5,136 nucleotides of DNA from an uncultured Anaerosacchariphilus sp. Lineage in GTDB: Bacteria; Bacillota; Clostridia; Lachnospirales; Lachnospiraceae. Positions 4,238-5,136 of the stretch are shown here, piece by piece. The translations under genes were made by a program, and so were the position numbers. The stretch covers positions 1 through 5,136 of the forward strand of contig CAKRTY010000136.1 in assembly GCA_934402125.1 (NCBI GenBank), given 5' to 3'. A model generated the notes under the pieces. That model was not told the DNA's origin. It did not search any database and worked only from the letters and a program-made list of their open reading frames with translations. Within the stretch, counting starts at the first letter, position 1. Each line of letters starts with the position of its first letter.

Positions 4238-5136
4238 TCACGCCTCCGTCTTGGGCGTACCGCCGCCCTGACCGCCTCTGCGGCGGCCTCCACGGTGCCG
4301 GGGGCGCTTGTTGCTCGGCCCTTCGTCCCCGATGAGCCGCTGGCTCTCCTGACGGGACACGGGCTTGGCATCCGGCTGGGGGGTGAAGGGCTTGATGGCG
4401 CTGGCGCCGGGCTTGCTGCCGCGGGTACGGCGGCGGCGATTGCCCTCCCGCCGCTTCTCCTCCGGCTTTTCCGCCGGCTTTTCCGCCGGACGCTCCGCAG
4501 GACGCTCGCTGCCCTTGCCGCCTCTGCGGCGGCGGCTGCGGCGGCGGCCCTCCTCCGGCTCCTCCCGGTCGGCGGCAAAGTCTGCAATGATGGTGGGGAC
4601 AGGAAATTCCTCCTGCCGCTCCTCTGTGTAGCGGGCGGGCCGCTCCTTGGGGATCTCGATGCCCTCCCGGCTGCCCTTGCCGTTGCGGAGGACGCACACC
4701 TCGCAGTTGTGGTAGCACCGGGGAGCCTCCGGCTTCTCATCCAGCCGCACCTTCACCGTCTCCTTCAGGACGTTGACGTCGCTGACATTACCGGGGCCGT
4801 CGGGGGTCTGGACAAAGGAATCGTTCTTGGGCAGACGCTTCAGAGCGTCCTCATAGGCCTCCTGTTCATATTTCAGGCAGCACATGAGCCGCCCGCAGGT
4901 GCCGGAAATTTTCGTGGGATTCAGAGACAGACTCTGGGTCTTGGCCATCTTGATGGAGACGGGCATGAAATCGTCCAGAAACTGGGCGCAGCAGAAGGGC
5001 CGGCCGCAGATCCCCAGGCCGCCCAGCATCTTTGCCTCGTCCCGGACGCCGATCTGCCGCAGCTCGATGCGGGCCCGGAAGGCAGAGGCCAGATCCTTCA
5101 CCAGCTCCCGGAAGTCCACCCGGCCATCGGCGGTGA
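4238..5136 (-). CDS. ricT: RicT/YaaT-like PSP1-domain protein, C-terminal part (start beyond right edge)
   Basis: The C-terminal part of a PSP1-domain protein. In Bacillus subtilis RicT (YaaT) forms a complex with RicA and RicF that acts on the Spo0A phosphorelay and on RNase Y-dependent mRNA maturation, and that complex binds Fe-S clusters. The frame stays open to the window edge (TADGR precedes VDFRELVKDL), so the GTG at 5119 is internal and not the start. Counting it as residue 1, the conserved block IELRQIGVRDEAKMLGGLGI (18-37) leads into ICGRPFCC (37-44), LNPTKISGTCGRLMCCLKYE (66-85) and CYHNCEVC (135-142), giving Cys38/43/44, 75/80/81 and 135/139/142. From about residue 160 the protein becomes low-complexity: PAER/PAEK repeats (207-222) and arginine runs (RRRSRRRRGG at 192-201, RGGRRRGG at 276-283). 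This adds over 100 residues after the PSP1 domain, probably disordered and strongly basic. It heads the operon seen here; its promoter is outside. Confidence 0.92.
   Translation of the reverse strand, partial: TADGRVDFRELVKDLASAFRARIELRQIGVRDEAKMLGGLGICGRPFCCAQFLDDFMPVSIKMAKTQSLSLNPTKISGTCGRLMCCLKYEQEAYEDALKRLPKNDSFVQTPDGPGNVSDVNVLKETVKVRLDEKPEAPRCYHNCEVCVLRNGKGSREGIEIPKERPARYTEERQEEFPVPTIIADFAADREEPEEGRRRSRRRRGGKGSERPAERPAEKPAEKPEEKRREGNRRRRTRGSKPGASAIKPFTPQPDAKPVSRQESQRLIGDEGPSNKRPRHRGGRRRGGQGGGTPKTEA
4454..4501 (-). repeat. In-frame tetrapeptide repeats PAER/PAEK/PEEK in the ricT tail
   Basis: Four consecutive 12-base units encode PAER, PAEK, PAEK and PEEK (residues 207-222 of the visible protein). 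The two PAEK units are near-identical at DNA level (CCGCCGGCTTTT on the plus strand), which suggests recent slippage expansion. Repeat number may vary between strains. Confidence 0.75.
4518..4548 (-). repeat. GC-rich direct repeats encoding arginine runs in the ricT tail
   Basis: TGCGGCGGCGGC occurs twice in tandem (4525-4536 and 4537-4548, plus-strand reading). The 16-base string CCGCCTCTGCGGCGGC (4518-4533) recurs at 4272-4287. Both copies of the longer string encode RRRGG-type sequence. They fit a tail built from repeated short basic units and are also likely trouble spots for read mapping. Confidence 0.7.

Noticed and set aside
4454..4548. Short direct repeats considered as a CRISPR array or other repeat locus
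   Set aside because: Units are 12-16 bases without unique spacers and stay in frame as tetrapeptide or arginine repeats of a coding tail.
4194..4740. Two alternative minus-strand frames within ricT
   Set aside because: Both are out-of-frame readings of the GC-repeat tail; the ricT frame holds the conserved domain and ends just before the HAD start.
5117..5119. GTG as start of the RicT protein
   Set aside because: Conserved family sequence (TADGRVDFREL) continues upstream of it to the window edge, so it is an internal valine.

Overview
The window reads as DNA from the anaerobic gut Firmicutes (class Clostridia). The lineage is inferred from gene content: a class A RNase P RNA, a YerC/YecD-type TrpR-like repressor, a clostridial-style Rrf2 regulator and a RicT/YaaT (PSP1) protein. 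No mobile element, CRISPR array or tRNA was seen. Nothing here amounts to a convincing new multigene system. The strongest oddity is a probable break point near 3033-3065.

Left part (1 to about 3050, near 50-53% GC in sampled lines). The 5' part of rnpB runs leftward off the window edge from a good sigma-A promoter. A divergent promoter drives a stand-alone homocysteine S-methyltransferase domain protein (308-1183, +). A bidirectional hairpin terminator (1197-1221) separates it from a convergent two-gene unit on the minus strand: a TrpR-like repressor (1697-1999) followed by an Rrf2 regulator with three cysteines (1245-1682), with an extended -10 promoter before the first gene. Upstream on the minus strand lies a NitT/TauT-type ABC substrate-binding lipoprotein gene (2090-3064). 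It keeps its lipobox cysteine but has lost its signal peptide.

Right part (about 3060 to 5136, near 58-70% GC in sampled lines). Three tightly packed minus-strand genes look like one operon, transcribed in the order ricT/yaaT (start outside the window), Cof-type HAD phosphatase, small antibiotic-biosynthesis-monooxygenase (ABM) domain protein. Each downstream gene has a Shine-Dalgarno sequence overlapping the end of the gene before it. RicT carries a long arginine-rich, low-complexity C-terminal tail.

The two parts meet where the binding-protein gene loses its 5' end. Base composition steps up there, and a 19-base palindrome sits on the lipobox codons. This could be a natural deletion or rearrangement in one genome, or a chimeric join of two clostridial sequences during assembly; the sequence alone cannot settle which. 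Apart from the two transcription units, no functional cooperation between the parts is evident.
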